Source: HyVt-337 sp964428895 (GTDB lineage: Bacteria > Planctomycetota > Phycisphaerae > SM23-33). From it: a DNA stretch of 44,260 nucleotides. This document shows, piece by piece, positions 1 to 7,742 of this stretch (within the stretch, counting starts at the first letter, position 1; every line of letters starts with the position of its first letter). The notes beneath the pieces are model-generated. The model worked only from the letters and a program-made list of their open reading frames with translations. It had not been told where the DNA came from and did not search any database. The stretch spans positions 1-44,260 of the forward strand of contig CAYRZU010000021.1 in assembly GCA_964428895.1 (NCBI GenBank), in the 5' to 3' direction. Made by a program: the position numbers and the translations under genes.

Positions 1-207
1 CCGAATTGCCGACAATCGTCCCATTGTTGATCAGGGCCTTGGTGGCATCGTCGGGCGTCTGGACCATGCCGCGACCGGTGATGTTCTTGCCGAACTCCAC
101 GACCAGGCCGTTGTCGGCAATGAGCGACCCATCCACTCCGGTATCGCCCAGGACGGTCAAGGAACCCAGAACGGCCTGGTTGGCGTCGGCGAGGGTGACC
201 GCGTTGC
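1..207 (-). CDS. Beta-helix-like secreted repeat protein, internal fragment
   Basis: Read on the minus strand this stretch is open throughout, with no start or stop; it is cut by the window edge and by the N run at 208. The translation contains phrases such as TVLGDTGVDGSLIADNG and INNGTIVGNS, rich in Gly, Asn, Asp and Val with a short beta-strand rhythm. This resembles the repeated beta-helix passenger regions of large autotransporter-like or PEP-CTERM surface proteins common in Planctomycetota. No domain boundary can be seen in 69 residues, so the family assignment is an inference from composition and repeat style. Because a gap separates it from the next gene, its adjacency to the methyltransferase fragment is not certain. 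Confidence 0.5.
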
Positions 208-217
208 NNNNNNNNNN
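208..217. other. Assembly gap (10 N)
   Basis: Ten undetermined bases. The coding content changes from a minus-strand surface-protein fragment to a plus-strand methyltransferase fragment across it, so true gap size and linkage are unknown. Confidence 0.95.
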
Positions 218-504
218 GTTTCTTCGAGAACGTCGCAGCTCACCTTCGCATGGGATACGACACCGTCCGAGCCGACCTTCGACGACTTGGTTACGCAACG
301 ACGGAAGGAATATTCTCGGCGGGCGAACTTGGCGCGGGCCATCGTCGGGAGCGGTTGTTTATCCTCGCAGTGGAGCACACCAGCTTGCGCGGAGGCGGTT
401 GGACGGACACAGAGCCGGAAAGCCCTAGCAATGGGCTTTCAGGAAACCCTGTGCGGCCAGGCGCAGATATGGCCAACGCCCGACAGCAGCCAATCGGCAA
501 CTGA
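218..504 (+). CDS. Cytosine-C5 DNA methyltransferase, fragment
   Basis: The open frame enters from the gap (first full codon at 220) and runs 94 codons to TGA at 502-504. It begins FFENVAAHLR, containing the ENV tripeptide (motif IV) of cytosine-C5 DNA methyltransferases. It goes on to AGELGAGHRRERLFILA, which matches motif VIII (RRERLF). These enzymes transfer a methyl group from S-adenosylmethionine to cytosine C5. The N-terminal SAM-binding part, including the Pro-Cys motif, is lost in the gap. The protein also stops soon after motif VIII, where the target-recognition domain and motifs IX-X should follow, so the 3' side looks truncated or frameshifted. Phage-borne or orphan methyltransferases often have this GAxHRRERLF form; the neighbouring IS91-type transposase fits a mobile setting. 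Confidence 0.7.
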
Positions 505-746
505 TAGGAAATTCAATACCGCCTGGGGCCGGCCGTCGGGCCCGGGGGTGAGGGGTTAGGGGAGAGGGGGTGTCGCTGCGGTGCATCCTGCGCTCTCCTT
601 TTGTCCTTCAACAGCCCTCGGGCGAAACAAATGGCCCCACCGGCGGAATCACGTGAGCTCGGGGACCGCCCCCGAGCAGTATGGGCGCAGCCTATCACCG
701 TTTCCGCCCCGGCACAAGTGCGGATTTCAGGAATTCTCCGGCCGGT
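505..746. other. Non-coding left flank of the transposase, with hairpin 657-677
   Basis: No convincing gene. It holds a perfect 8-bp inverted repeat, GCTCGGGG at 657-664 and CCCCGAGC at 670-677 with a 5-base loop, about 70 bases beyond the transposase stop codon. IS91-family elements have short hairpins at their ori/ter ends rather than terminal inverted repeats, so this could mark the element's end or be a transcription terminator. No T-tract follows on either strand. Confidence 0.45.
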
Positions 747-2201
747 TCAGGGCTTCCGGGGCGCTTGCGCGAGGTCGGCTTCCTCTCGCCGGAGGTATTC
801 GAGGAAGTCCGGATCGGCCTCGTAGGTCCGCTGCGAGTCGCCGTCCGGATCGGACGATGGTCGCGGGCAGGCGGCCCCGGGCATGGGAGCCGGCTGCGGG
901 GGAGCGCGGGTGGGCGGATCGGACCAGAGGCCGCAGTGTTGGAGTATCCTGCGGATCACGTCGCCTTGGCGGGCCTCGATGAAGGAGATGATCTTCATCG
1001 TCGCCCCGCAGCGGGGGCACCGCAGGGGGTCGGCGTGATAGATTTTCTTGATGAGCATGGCCCAGCGGCGTCGGTCCGGTGCGGCGGGAGCGGCCGGGGG
1101 CTCTGCCTGCTCGGCATCGGCGGGGCGGCCTGAGCGACGGGCCCGCGCCCCGCGGGCCCTGCTGGAGTAGTAGCCGTAGTAGCGGATGGGATGCTCGCCC
1201 TTGTCGGGGATGTGCTGGAAGAGTTCGGCCAGGAAGTCCAGCGGCTGGTAGACATGGAAGTTGCGAGCGATGCCGGGGAACAGTTGCGCGCTGGCGGGAT
1301 CGGGGAAGCGTTGGGGCCGGTCCTTCTCGGCCCGGTAGACGACCTGGCCTCCGGGGCCGATGCGGACCAGGCGGGCGAGGCTGAAGGGGCTGCGGGCCAT
1401 GTACTGGGCCAGCCGTTCGATGCCGTCGCGGTCGCCGGGGGCCAGGCGGATGGCGCGGTTGACGCTGAAGCCGCTGTGTCGCCAGGAGCGGATTTGGGCG
1501 ACGACGGCGGGGTCGATGCGGCCCTGGTCCAACAGCAGCTCGAAGACGGCGTTTTCCCAGAGGCGCAGGAACGGGCCGTGGCCGAGGTTGGCCGGCAGCG
1601 GCAGGAATCGGCCGTCCGGCGTGAACGCCCCGTCGGTGACCAGGCCGTGGACGTGCGGGTGATAGTGGAGCAGTTGGCCGAAGGTCTGGACGGCCAGGAC
1701 GCCGCCGGGGACCGCATCGTCGCCGAGCAGGGCGCGGTAGACCTCCCGCAGGGATCGCCAGGCCAGAAGAGGCAAGCGGCCCAGGAGGTCGCGATGGTAG
1801 CGGAAGAAGACGCGGAGGCGCTTGGGGACGGTCCAGACGAACTGGCGATGGGGAACGGGGCGGCAGACATTCTCGGCCAGGCGCAGGCCGAAGAGGATCG
1901 TGCGCTTCTGGGCGCAGCTCGGACAGATGCACCGCTGCTTGCAGGAGAAGGCGACGAAGAACTCGTGGCGGCAGTCGGGGCAGCGGACGCGGGCGAATCC
2001 GGCGGCGAGGTCGCCGCAGGCCAGGAAGGCCCGGACGGTTTTGTCGAACACGGGCCGCCAGTGGCCGTGCTTGCGGGCGTAGCGCTGAGCGTAGACGGCG
2101 CGGAAGTCGTCGAAATGCTCGCGGATGAGGCGGTGGAAGTCGGATTCCAGGGGCCGCCGAGGACGGTAGACGGCGGCGGTGTTGTTTCTCAGGCAGGCCA
2201 A
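747..2201 (-). CDS. IS91-family HUH transposase
   Basis: This 484-aa protein has the layout of IS91/IS801-type rolling-circle transposases. An N-terminal zinc-binding domain has Cys74, Cys77, Cys87, Cys91, Cys93 and Cys96. The HUH metal motif is HVH at 183-185 within HYHPHVHGLV. The presumed nicking tyrosine is Tyr267 in RLAQYMARSPFS. A second Cys pair (CPRCGATMK) lies about 90 residues from the C-terminus. The enzyme would nick one strand and move the element by rolling-circle replication. The start is TTG at 2201, preceded by AGAAGGGG; no ATG exists upstream before a stop. The start codon lies inside an 8-bp inverted repeat. The frame is intact to its stop, so the gene may be active. A long ORF on the opposite strand is an antisense shadow. 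Confidence 0.93.
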   Translation of the reverse strand: MACLRNNTAAVYRPRRPLESDFHRLIREHFDDFRAVYAQRYARKHGHWRPVFDKTVRAFLACGDLAAGFARVRCPDCRHEFFVAFSCKQRCICPSCAQKRTILFGLRLAENVCRPVPHRQFVWTVPKRLRVFFRYHRDLLGRLPLLAWRSLREVYRALLGDDAVPGGVLAVQTFGQLLHYHPHVHGLVTDGAFTPDGRFLPLPANLGHGPFLRLWENAVFELLLDQGRIDPAVVAQIRSWRHSGFSVNRAIRLAPGDRDGIERLAQYMARSPFSLARLVRIGPGGQVVYRAEKDRPQRFPDPASAQLFPGIARNFHVYQPLDFLAELFQHIPDKGEHPIRYYGYYSSRARGARARRSGRPADAEQAEPPAAPAAPDRRRWAMLIKKIYHADPLRCPRCGATMKIISFIEARQGDVIRRILQHCGLWSDPPTRAPPQPAPMPGAACPRPSSDPDGDSQRTYEADPDFLEYLRREEADLAQAPRKP

Positions 2202-2236
2202 GGAGGTCCCCTTCTGCCGAACGGGTGGCCTCCTTG
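2199..2236. repeat. Inverted repeat at the transposase start
   Basis: CAAGGAGG at 2199-2206 is the exact reverse complement of CCTCCTTG at 2229-2236. The shorter CCC/GGG match inside the loop would extend the structure. It covers the transposase start codon and ribosome-binding region on the minus strand. It could be an element-end structure, or it could limit transposase translation. Confidence 0.5.
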
Positions 2237-2540
2237 CGCTGGAATGTGTTAGCTATCTGTTAGGTATACAATAGCGGCGGTTACATTAAAGGACAATGCG
2301 GTTATGGAAATTTGTCACCGGTGAAGCCCTCGGTCGTCTGTCCCTCCCGAAAACTCCATCCGCGACCATGATGACTCAAGATCGCCGTTGAGCTGATTGG
2401 GCGGTGGCTGTCGGCCACGGCAGAACGCTTACATCCCCGCCCGAATCATGATTGTGGTCCGGAGGTGCAAGGAGGGGTGCAAGCGGTCGCTAGGCAATAC
2501 GTAACGAGTGTGCCTTGAAAGCGTTACAAACCATAGCAGC
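2237..2540. other. Non-coding interval
   Basis: No supported gene. A small hairpin (GTGGC...GCCAC, near 2404-2418) is the only structure seen. The interval leads into the tRNA-like relic that starts at 2541. Confidence 0.5.
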
Positions 2541-2586
2541 CCAGTTCCCAAGCTGGACGTCGTCGGTTCGAATCCGATCGCCCGCT
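2541..2586 (+). pseudogene. tRNA-Gly(CCC)-like 3' half (relic or attachment site)
   Basis: The sequence contains an anticodon-loop-like TTCCCAA followed by GCTGG. It then has a T-arm with stem GTCGG/CCGAT around the TTCGAAT loop, then CGCCCGCT as the 3' acceptor strand. This matches the 3' half of a glycine tRNA with anticodon CCC. No matching 5' acceptor strand (about GCGGGCG) or D-arm lies in the preceding 40 bases, and the 5' anticodon stem is off by one base, so it is not a complete tRNA. Partial 3' tRNA copies are typical of attachment sites left by integrating elements. A diverged second copy lies at 8816-8859. Confidence 0.65.
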
Positions 2587-2669
2587 TTGGCAGGGCTGGA
2601 CTAGCAGGTCCGGCCCTGTTGCATAGGGGGATTTCCCATCAGTCACATGGCGTGGTAGATTGGCCGCCG

Positions 2670-3797
2670 ATGAATGAGCTAGAGAGATTCAAAGCCGTGG
2701 TCCGGTTGGAGCAGCCGGATTACTGGCCGCTGCTGGCAGCGCATGCACTGGGAACACCGCATGCGGGCGGCCTGGTGAAACTGCACCAGGAAGGACTGCC
2801 GGAGTGGGTCGTCGACACGGACACGTGGTGTCGATACTGGGGGGAAGCCACCTACGATTCTGCAGGATCGATCGGGGTGGACGCCCCCGGCGTCAGGTGC
2901 GAAGCGCGCACCGAAGGCGAGTTCGAAATCCTGGAATGCGAGACCGGGGCGCGGGTAAGGCAAGTCCGGAATAACGACCTGGTTTACAGCATGCCTGACT
3001 TCCAGGAGTTCCACGTGCGTGATCGCGCGTCTTGGGAGCGATACCGCGACCTGATCACCCCGACCCGCAAGGACACCTCCCTGCTTGATGCCTGGCGGGC
3101 GCAGTGCCGCGACCGGACACGTCCGCTGAACGTCTTCTGCGGAGGCACATGGGGATTCGTGCGGGAAGACATGGGGCCCGAGCGGGCCTTGCTGGCTCTG
3201 CACGATGAACCTGAGTTGGTCCGCGAGATGATCGAACACCGGCTCTGGATACAGGAGCAGTACGTGTTTCCGGTGATCGAAGCGCTGCGGCCGGAGATTG
3301 TCACCACGTGGGAAGACTTCTGCTTTAACCACGGGATGCTGATCAGCCCGGCGGCGTTCCGGGAGTTCTGCGGGCCCTATTACCGCCGGGTCGCGGATGT
3401 GGCGCGGGATTGCGGCGCGGAACTGCTGTTCGTGGACAGTGACGGGAAGGTGGATGAGTTTGTTGTGCTTCTTGGCGAGGTGGGGTTCAACGGGCTGATG
3501 CCGATGGAGCAAGTCTGCGGCAACGATCCGGTGGCGTACCGTGAGCGGGCGCCCGGGTTTGTCTTCCTGGGCGGGATTGAGAAGGAAATCGCCTCGACCG
3601 GCAACAGCCATCGGATCGAGTCGGAGCTTGTGCCGGCCGTCGAAAGGATGCTGAGCATCGGAGGCTGCTTCCCCATGTTCGATCATGGGTTGTCGACGAA
3701 CGTTGGCTTCGAAGAGCATTGCCGGTGCATGACACGCCTGCACAAGCTCTGCGGCAGTGCGTCACTGAACTTGGGCGAGTTCCCGCGGCGTCTGTAG
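2670..3797 (+). CDS. Uroporphyrinogen decarboxylase-family (URO-D) protein
   Basis: A 375-aa protein of the URO-D fold superfamily, which also includes cobalamin/corrinoid methyltransferases such as MtaA and CmuA. Family-like stretches are WEDFCFNHGMLISPAAFREFCGP in outline (around nt 3309-3378), a VDSDGK turn, and FVFLGGIEKE before a late MFDHGLSTNV segment. The N-terminal Arg-rich signature of true HemE is absent, so it is probably not the heme-pathway decarboxylase; the substrate is unknown. The start is ATG 2670 (MNELERFKAV). The open frame extends to 2508, but that extension translates the tRNA relic and is not expected to be coding. No Shine-Dalgarno sequence precedes the ATG, and a TAGATT -10-like hexamer lies at 2656-2661, so a leaderless message is possible. 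It stands alone, converging on the gre gene. Confidence 0.8.
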   Translation: MNELERFKAVVRLEQPDYWPLLAAHALGTPHAGGLVKLHQEGLPEWVVDTDTWCRYWGEATYDSAGSIGVDAPGVRCEARTEGEFEILECETGARVRQVRNNDLVYSMPDFQEFHVRDRASWERYRDLITPTRKDTSLLDAWRAQCRDRTRPLNVFCGGTWGFVREDMGPERALLALHDEPELVREMIEHRLWIQEQYVFPVIEALRPEIVTTWEDFCFNHGMLISPAAFREFCGPYYRRVADVARDCGAELLFVDSDGKVDEFVVLLGEVGFNGLMPMEQVCGNDPVAYRERAPGFVFLGGIEKEIASTGNSHRIESELVPAVERMLSIGGCFPMFDHGLSTNVGFEEHCRCMTRLHKLCGSASLNLGEFPRRL

Positions 3798-3890
3798 GAT
3801 GGACACAACGGCCGAGCTAGGCGAAGAGGCCTGCTGCAGCGCGAGAGGCAATCACACCAAGGAGGCGAGTTACAGTCTTCGCCCTGTGGC

Positions 3891-6080
3891 CTACTGCAGG
3901 GCCGAGCCGAGCGTTTCGATGCGGTAGGTGCCTTCAAGCCCTTGGATCTTGACCTCGACTTCGTCACCGAGTGTTTTGCCCATGGCGCGCTGGCCGAAGT
4001 CGGAACGGTAGCTGAACACGCGGTTGGCGACGTCGACGTCCCAAGAGCCCAGGAAGCGGACGATCAGTTCCTGCCCGTCGCCGTCGCGCTTGAGCGTGAC
4101 GCGCGAGCCGATCCCAACGTGGTCGGTCGGCACGTCGCCTGGGTGTACCACGCGAGCCTTCGCCAGTTCCTGACGCATGTCGCTGGCGGCCGCTTGCAGC
4201 CGTCCTTGCTCCTCGACGGCATACTTCCATTCGCTGTTCTCACTGAGGTCGCCGTGTTCGGCTGCAGCGCCAATCGCACGCGAGTTGGCAAGCATGCGGA
4301 CATCGACGAGATCCTTCAGCTCGGCCTCGCGGGCCCGCAGCGATACCTCGGTCACCCACAACGTGTCCTCATCCGCCCACGGGTCGACCTGCGCCTTTCG
4401 TTCAACGAAGATGCCGTAGAAGGACTCCTTGAGGATATCGAGCATGTCGCGGCGGACGGCCTGGGCCAGCCCGTCGCAGCGTTCGACACGGCGCTTGACG
4501 GTGACGGCCACGCCCTTGTCCATCTCGGCGACGGCCTCCCGGTAGGCGGCGTACCCGCCGGCCGAGACGGCCGACCGCACCCGCTGTGAGACGGCCTTGC
4601 GCTGGGCGGCATCGACGTCCCAGCCCCGATGCATGTCGTCCAGCACGCCGATCAGGCGGCCGAGCAAATCGACTTTTCGAGGCGTGAGATCGGGCGCCTT
4701 CGCCGGGCCCCGCCAAAGCCAGATACACACCTCCAGGTGGCGGCCCGTATCGGCCAGGGCTGCGGCGACAGTGTGTTCGACGACATCGTCCCGAGCGGCC
4801 TCGGTGAGTCGCTGGGCTATGTCGTCGAGTTGCTCCGCCGGCGCTAGCGGCAGCAGCCTGGCTAGTTGTTCGGCTTCGTCGGGCAGGTCCGCCAGTGCGG
4901 CCAGCAATGTCGGCCACAGCGTCGCCTTGCCCAGAGCGGCGATCATCTCAGCGGACAATTCGGCCTGGGCGACGATCTCGCTCGCGGAGCGGAAGGTCTC
5001 CGCCGGGGCAGGGAGGCCCTTTCCGACGGCCTCACAGACCGCCAGCGACGCCACCAACGCATCGGCCGGGCGAGTGTCCTGGAAGCGGGTGACCTGGTCA
5101 GCCAGCCCACTCAGCAGGGCCCCGGCGAACGCCGCATCGATCTCGCCCTTGCGGTGGTCGACTTCGCCGACGTACCGTCGCAACAGCTTCAGGCGATCCA
5201 GTGGCATGTAGGCCTTGGCGACCTCGCCGGCGAGTTCATCTTCGAGCCTCTGGCCGTGGGGGTGGTAGACGACCGTCGCAGGGCTCTTGCCCTCCAGCGT
5301 CAACTGCTCGGTTCGCCGGACGGCCGCCCGCGCGCGGGTCCACCAACTGCTCCACTTGTCCGTGGTGATGTGCTGAGGGACGAGGTGTTCCTTCGCCGCT
5401 GTGGTGGTGATCTGGCCGTCATTTGAGAGGCATAGGCCGATCAGCACCGCAGCCGGGTCGGACGCGATCAGCTCGCCCAACTGCTCGTGACGGTGCTGGG
5501 CGAGCACGCGGAAGTCGGTCTCGTCGACGATGTCGAACTCGTCGGCGAGCTTCTTGGGTTCCATGGCCAGCGCGTGGCCGCCGTCGTCGGTCAGGTCGAA
5601 CTGCTCGAGACCCTCGTCGTAACCGACGGCCTGTACCGCCTGGTTGTCGAATCGATTGACGAGGTAGCAGCCCGGCTCGATGGCCAGGCACGTGTCAAGC
5701 GTACGCAGCGCGCGGCGTGGCAACTGGTTCCCGGTCAGGCCCGACGCGGCCAGCAGACGGTCGAAATGGGGGTGCGCGCCATGCAGCGTGCGGAACAGTT
5801 CGGCGGCCTGGCTACGGAACTCGCCGCTGGCGGGCACGGCCGAGACAACGATCCGCGCCGCATGGAGGGCCCCGTCTGCCGGGCCGCGCTCCAGGCTGTC
5901 CTCCAGCAGAATCGACGCCAGCATCTCGGCCAGGTCGAGCTGGCCTGCCTCGACTACCGCGTTAAGGATAGCGCCCATGTCTTCGTGGGACACCTCCGCG
6001 TCGATGGCAGCCAGCCACGCCGACTGCAGCTTGGCCCAGTTGGCCGCGGCGACCAGTTCCGTCATATTCGCAATACTCAT
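3891..6080 (-). CDS. greA: GreA/GreB-type transcription factor with a large N-terminal extension
   Basis: A 729-aa protein whose last ~130 residues are a Gre factor. These comprise the coiled-coil tip motif EHGDLSEN at about 608-615, with the conserved acidic Asp and Glu, then an FKBP-like C-terminal domain from about 655 (FGQRAMGKTLGDEVEV). Gre factors enter the RNA polymerase secondary channel and stimulate cleavage of backtracked RNA. The first ~590 residues are helical and Ala/Leu-rich with TPR-like spacing, and have no recognised motif. Ordinary GreA is about 160 aa; long fusions of this kind are known in Chlamydiae and other PVC bacteria. The start is ATG 6080 (MSIANMTELV), with GGGAG eight bases upstream; the open frame continues to 6299 without a better start. 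Confidence 0.85.
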   Translation of the reverse strand: MSIANMTELVAAANWAKLQSAWLAAIDAEVSHEDMGAILNAVVEAGQLDLAEMLASILLEDSLERGPADGALHAARIVVSAVPASGEFRSQAAELFRTLHGAHPHFDRLLAASGLTGNQLPRRALRTLDTCLAIEPGCYLVNRFDNQAVQAVGYDEGLEQFDLTDDGGHALAMEPKKLADEFDIVDETDFRVLAQHRHEQLGELIASDPAAVLIGLCLSNDGQITTTAAKEHLVPQHITTDKWSSWWTRARAAVRRTEQLTLEGKSPATVVYHPHGQRLEDELAGEVAKAYMPLDRLKLLRRYVGEVDHRKGEIDAAFAGALLSGLADQVTRFQDTRPADALVASLAVCEAVGKGLPAPAETFRSASEIVAQAELSAEMIAALGKATLWPTLLAALADLPDEAEQLARLLPLAPAEQLDDIAQRLTEAARDDVVEHTVAAALADTGRHLEVCIWLWRGPAKAPDLTPRKVDLLGRLIGVLDDMHRGWDVDAAQRKAVSQRVRSAVSAGGYAAYREAVAEMDKGVAVTVKRRVERCDGLAQAVRRDMLDILKESFYGIFVERKAQVDPWADEDTLWVTEVSLRAREAELKDLVDVRMLANSRAIGAAAEHGDLSENSEWKYAVEEQGRLQAAASDMRQELAKARVVHPGDVPTDHVGIGSRVTLKRDGDGQELIVRFLGSWDVDVANRVFSYRSDFGQRAMGKTLGDEVEVKIQGLEGTYRIETLGSALQ

Positions 6081-6280
6081 TCGCTTACTCCCGGTCGGAG
6101 ATTCTACGGTCCCCGCACCGATGATGGAACTCCGTGCCCTGTCCCTGCCGAGAATCATGTCCACCTGAGCAACTAGGCCGTCCCTTGAATCGGTGGGCCA
6201 AAGAGCATACCTTCTCGGACCGGTTGGGCCGCGGTGGCCTATCCCGTGGACCGTAGGTAGAGACATTGCAGGATAGCCCC

Positions 6281-7516
6281 GTGGGTCAAAGCGCGACATC
6301 TTCTCGCCGGTTGGACTTTGGTCGGTACGACTACGGCGCGTTCTTCAGCTTCTTCTCCTATGCCTGCGCGTCGTTGGTGATTGCGGCGGCCTTGCCGACG
6401 ATCGCCAGTGACCTGGGCTTCTCTCTGGAGGAGGGCGGTACGCTCAAGGGCGGGATCATGCATTTTGGCCGGACTGCGGCCATGGCGATCACCCTGGTGT
6501 TGTGTGGATTCTGGGCGGGGCGTTGGGGCAAGCGCCGCACGTTGGGCATTTCCGTTGCGATGATCGGAATCGGCATCATCGTGGGCGCCTTCGCGCCGGC
6601 CTATATCGCGCTCGTGGCCGGGCTGGTCATTGCCGGCCTGGGCGAGGGCATTCTTGAAGGCCTGGCCACGCCTTTCGTTAACGACCTCCACCCGGATGAG
6701 CCCGGTCGATACCTGAACATCGCCCACGGCTTTTGGCCGATCGGATCGCTGGTGACGGCGATCGGCACGGGCCTGCTGCTCTACCTGGGAGTCTCGTGGC
6801 GATACGTGCTGGCGGGGATCGGCGCGATGACGGTGCTGGTGTCATTGGTGCTGCTATTGCCGGAGCGTAAGGGCCATGAGTATCCCGAACATCCGGAGAT
6901 CATTCCGGCCGGCGTGGTTTGGGGCCACGTGGTGAGTGTTCTACGGACGCCGCGCGCGTGGCTGTTCCTGCTGTCGATGTTCGTCGCCGGCGCCGCCGAG
7001 TTCGGCCCGACCTTCTGGATCTCCAGCTTCGTCGAAACGGTCCATGGCGGCTCGAAGTTGGCCGGCGGCGTGGGGCTGGGCTGCCTGGCTGCGGGGATGA
7101 CCGTGGGTCGGCTGGGATGGGGGTATCTCATTAAGCAACATCAATTGGCCCGGCTGGTGGTTCTGTCCGCTCTGGCGGGCGTGGTAGTGACCAGTTTCCT
7201 GCCGTTCCTCAATCCTCTCTGGGCGCTCTTTGGCATGTTGTTTGTCACGGGCATCGCGGTCGCGCCGTTCTGGCCCAGCATTCAGAGCCACGCCGATCAC
7301 TGCCTGCCGCACACGGATAGCACGATGTTCTTCATTCTGCTGTCCTGTGCGGGTATTGCCGGCTGTGGCGTGATGACCATGGCGATGGGCTTGATGGCCA
7401 AAGCCCTGGGCAGCTTGCGGATGACGTTCCTCATGGTCCCCGCGCTGCAGTTGATCCTGGCCGCGCTGCTAGTCCTGGAAGCCCGAATCAAGCCGATCAA
7501 CGACGAAGTACAATAA
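6281..7516 (+). CDS. Major facilitator superfamily (MFS) permease
   Basis: About 411 aa with some twelve hydrophobic segments in two halves. An MFS-type loop after the second helix (GFWAGRWGKRRTLG) matches motif A, and a long cytoplasmic link follows LLPERKGHEYPEH. It is a proton- or sodium-coupled transporter of the inner membrane; the substrate cannot be read from the sequence. The chosen start is GTG 6281, with AGGA seven bases upstream; a TTG at 6266 in the same frame is an alternative but lacks a clear ribosome-binding site. It is divergent from the gre fusion across ~200 bases and convergent with the PEP-CTERM gene, with a strong inverted repeat between the two ends. Confidence 0.85.
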   Translation: MGQSATSSRRLDFGRYDYGAFFSFFSYACASLVIAAALPTIASDLGFSLEEGGTLKGGIMHFGRTAAMAITLVLCGFWAGRWGKRRTLGISVAMIGIGIIVGAFAPAYIALVAGLVIAGLGEGILEGLATPFVNDLHPDEPGRYLNIAHGFWPIGSLVTAIGTGLLLYLGVSWRYVLAGIGAMTVLVSLVLLLPERKGHEYPEHPEIIPAGVVWGHVVSVLRTPRAWLFLLSMFVAGAAEFGPTFWISSFVETVHGGSKLAGGVGLGCLAAGMTVGRLGWGYLIKQHQLARLVVLSALAGVVVTSFLPFLNPLWALFGMLFVTGIAVAPFWPSIQSHADHCLPHTDSTMFFILLSCAGIAGCGVMTMAMGLMAKALGSLRMTFLMVPALQLILAALLVLEARIKPINDEVQ

Positions 7517-7594
7517 GCAGGGGATAGGCAGATCGTTCGGTCCTGCCGAACGGGGGCCTCAAATGGCAGACCCCCGCAGCGCTCGCAACAGCGA

Positions 7595-7647
7595 CGTTGG
7601 CTGGCCCTCAAGTTGGGGATACGCCCCTCCCTGCGGGCCAGCCAACG
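7595..7647. terminator. Long perfect inverted repeat between convergent genes
   Basis: Thirteen bases (7595-7607, CGTTGGCTGGCCC) are the exact reverse complement of 7635-7647. The 27-base loop holds a second small hairpin (GGGG/CCCC). It lies between the 3' ends of the MFS and PEP-CTERM genes, so a bidirectional terminator is the simplest reading. There is no T-tract, so another role (cruciform, repeat-element relic) remains possible. Confidence 0.5.
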
Positions 7648-7742
7648 CGTCAGACAGTGACCGATTCCCTCATAGCACTTGGTACCAAGAGCAGGAAAGG
7701 GCCAGAATCAAATCCCCTATGAGGGACACGTCGCTAGCAGGC

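Larger units (their letters stand above)
657..2236 (-). mobile_element. IS91-family insertion element (approximate limits)
   Basis: The limits are set by the outer hairpins at 657-677 and 2199-2236, which flank the transposase gene. IS91-type elements move by rolling-circle transposition and lack terminal inverted repeats and target duplications, so exact ends cannot be fixed from one copy. Comparison with a second copy or an empty site would define them. Confidence 0.5.

Noticed and set aside
1191..2252. 353-aa open frame on the plus strand
   Set aside because: It is antisense to the IS91 transposase, has only low-complexity Gly/Ala/Glu content, and has no ribosome-binding site.
2514..2586. 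A functional tRNA-Gly gene
   Set aside because: No 5' acceptor strand or D-arm pairs with the 3' half, and the anticodon stem is shifted by one base.
2508..2669. N-terminal extension of the URO-D protein
   Set aside because: These codons translate the tRNA-like relic (the phrase VVGSNPIARF is a familiar mistranslated T-arm). The conserved protein begins at ATG 2670.
2670..3797. hemE of the heme pathway
   Set aside because: The N-terminal substrate-binding signature of HemE is missing and the gene stands far from the heme operon. The Ahb route does not need it.
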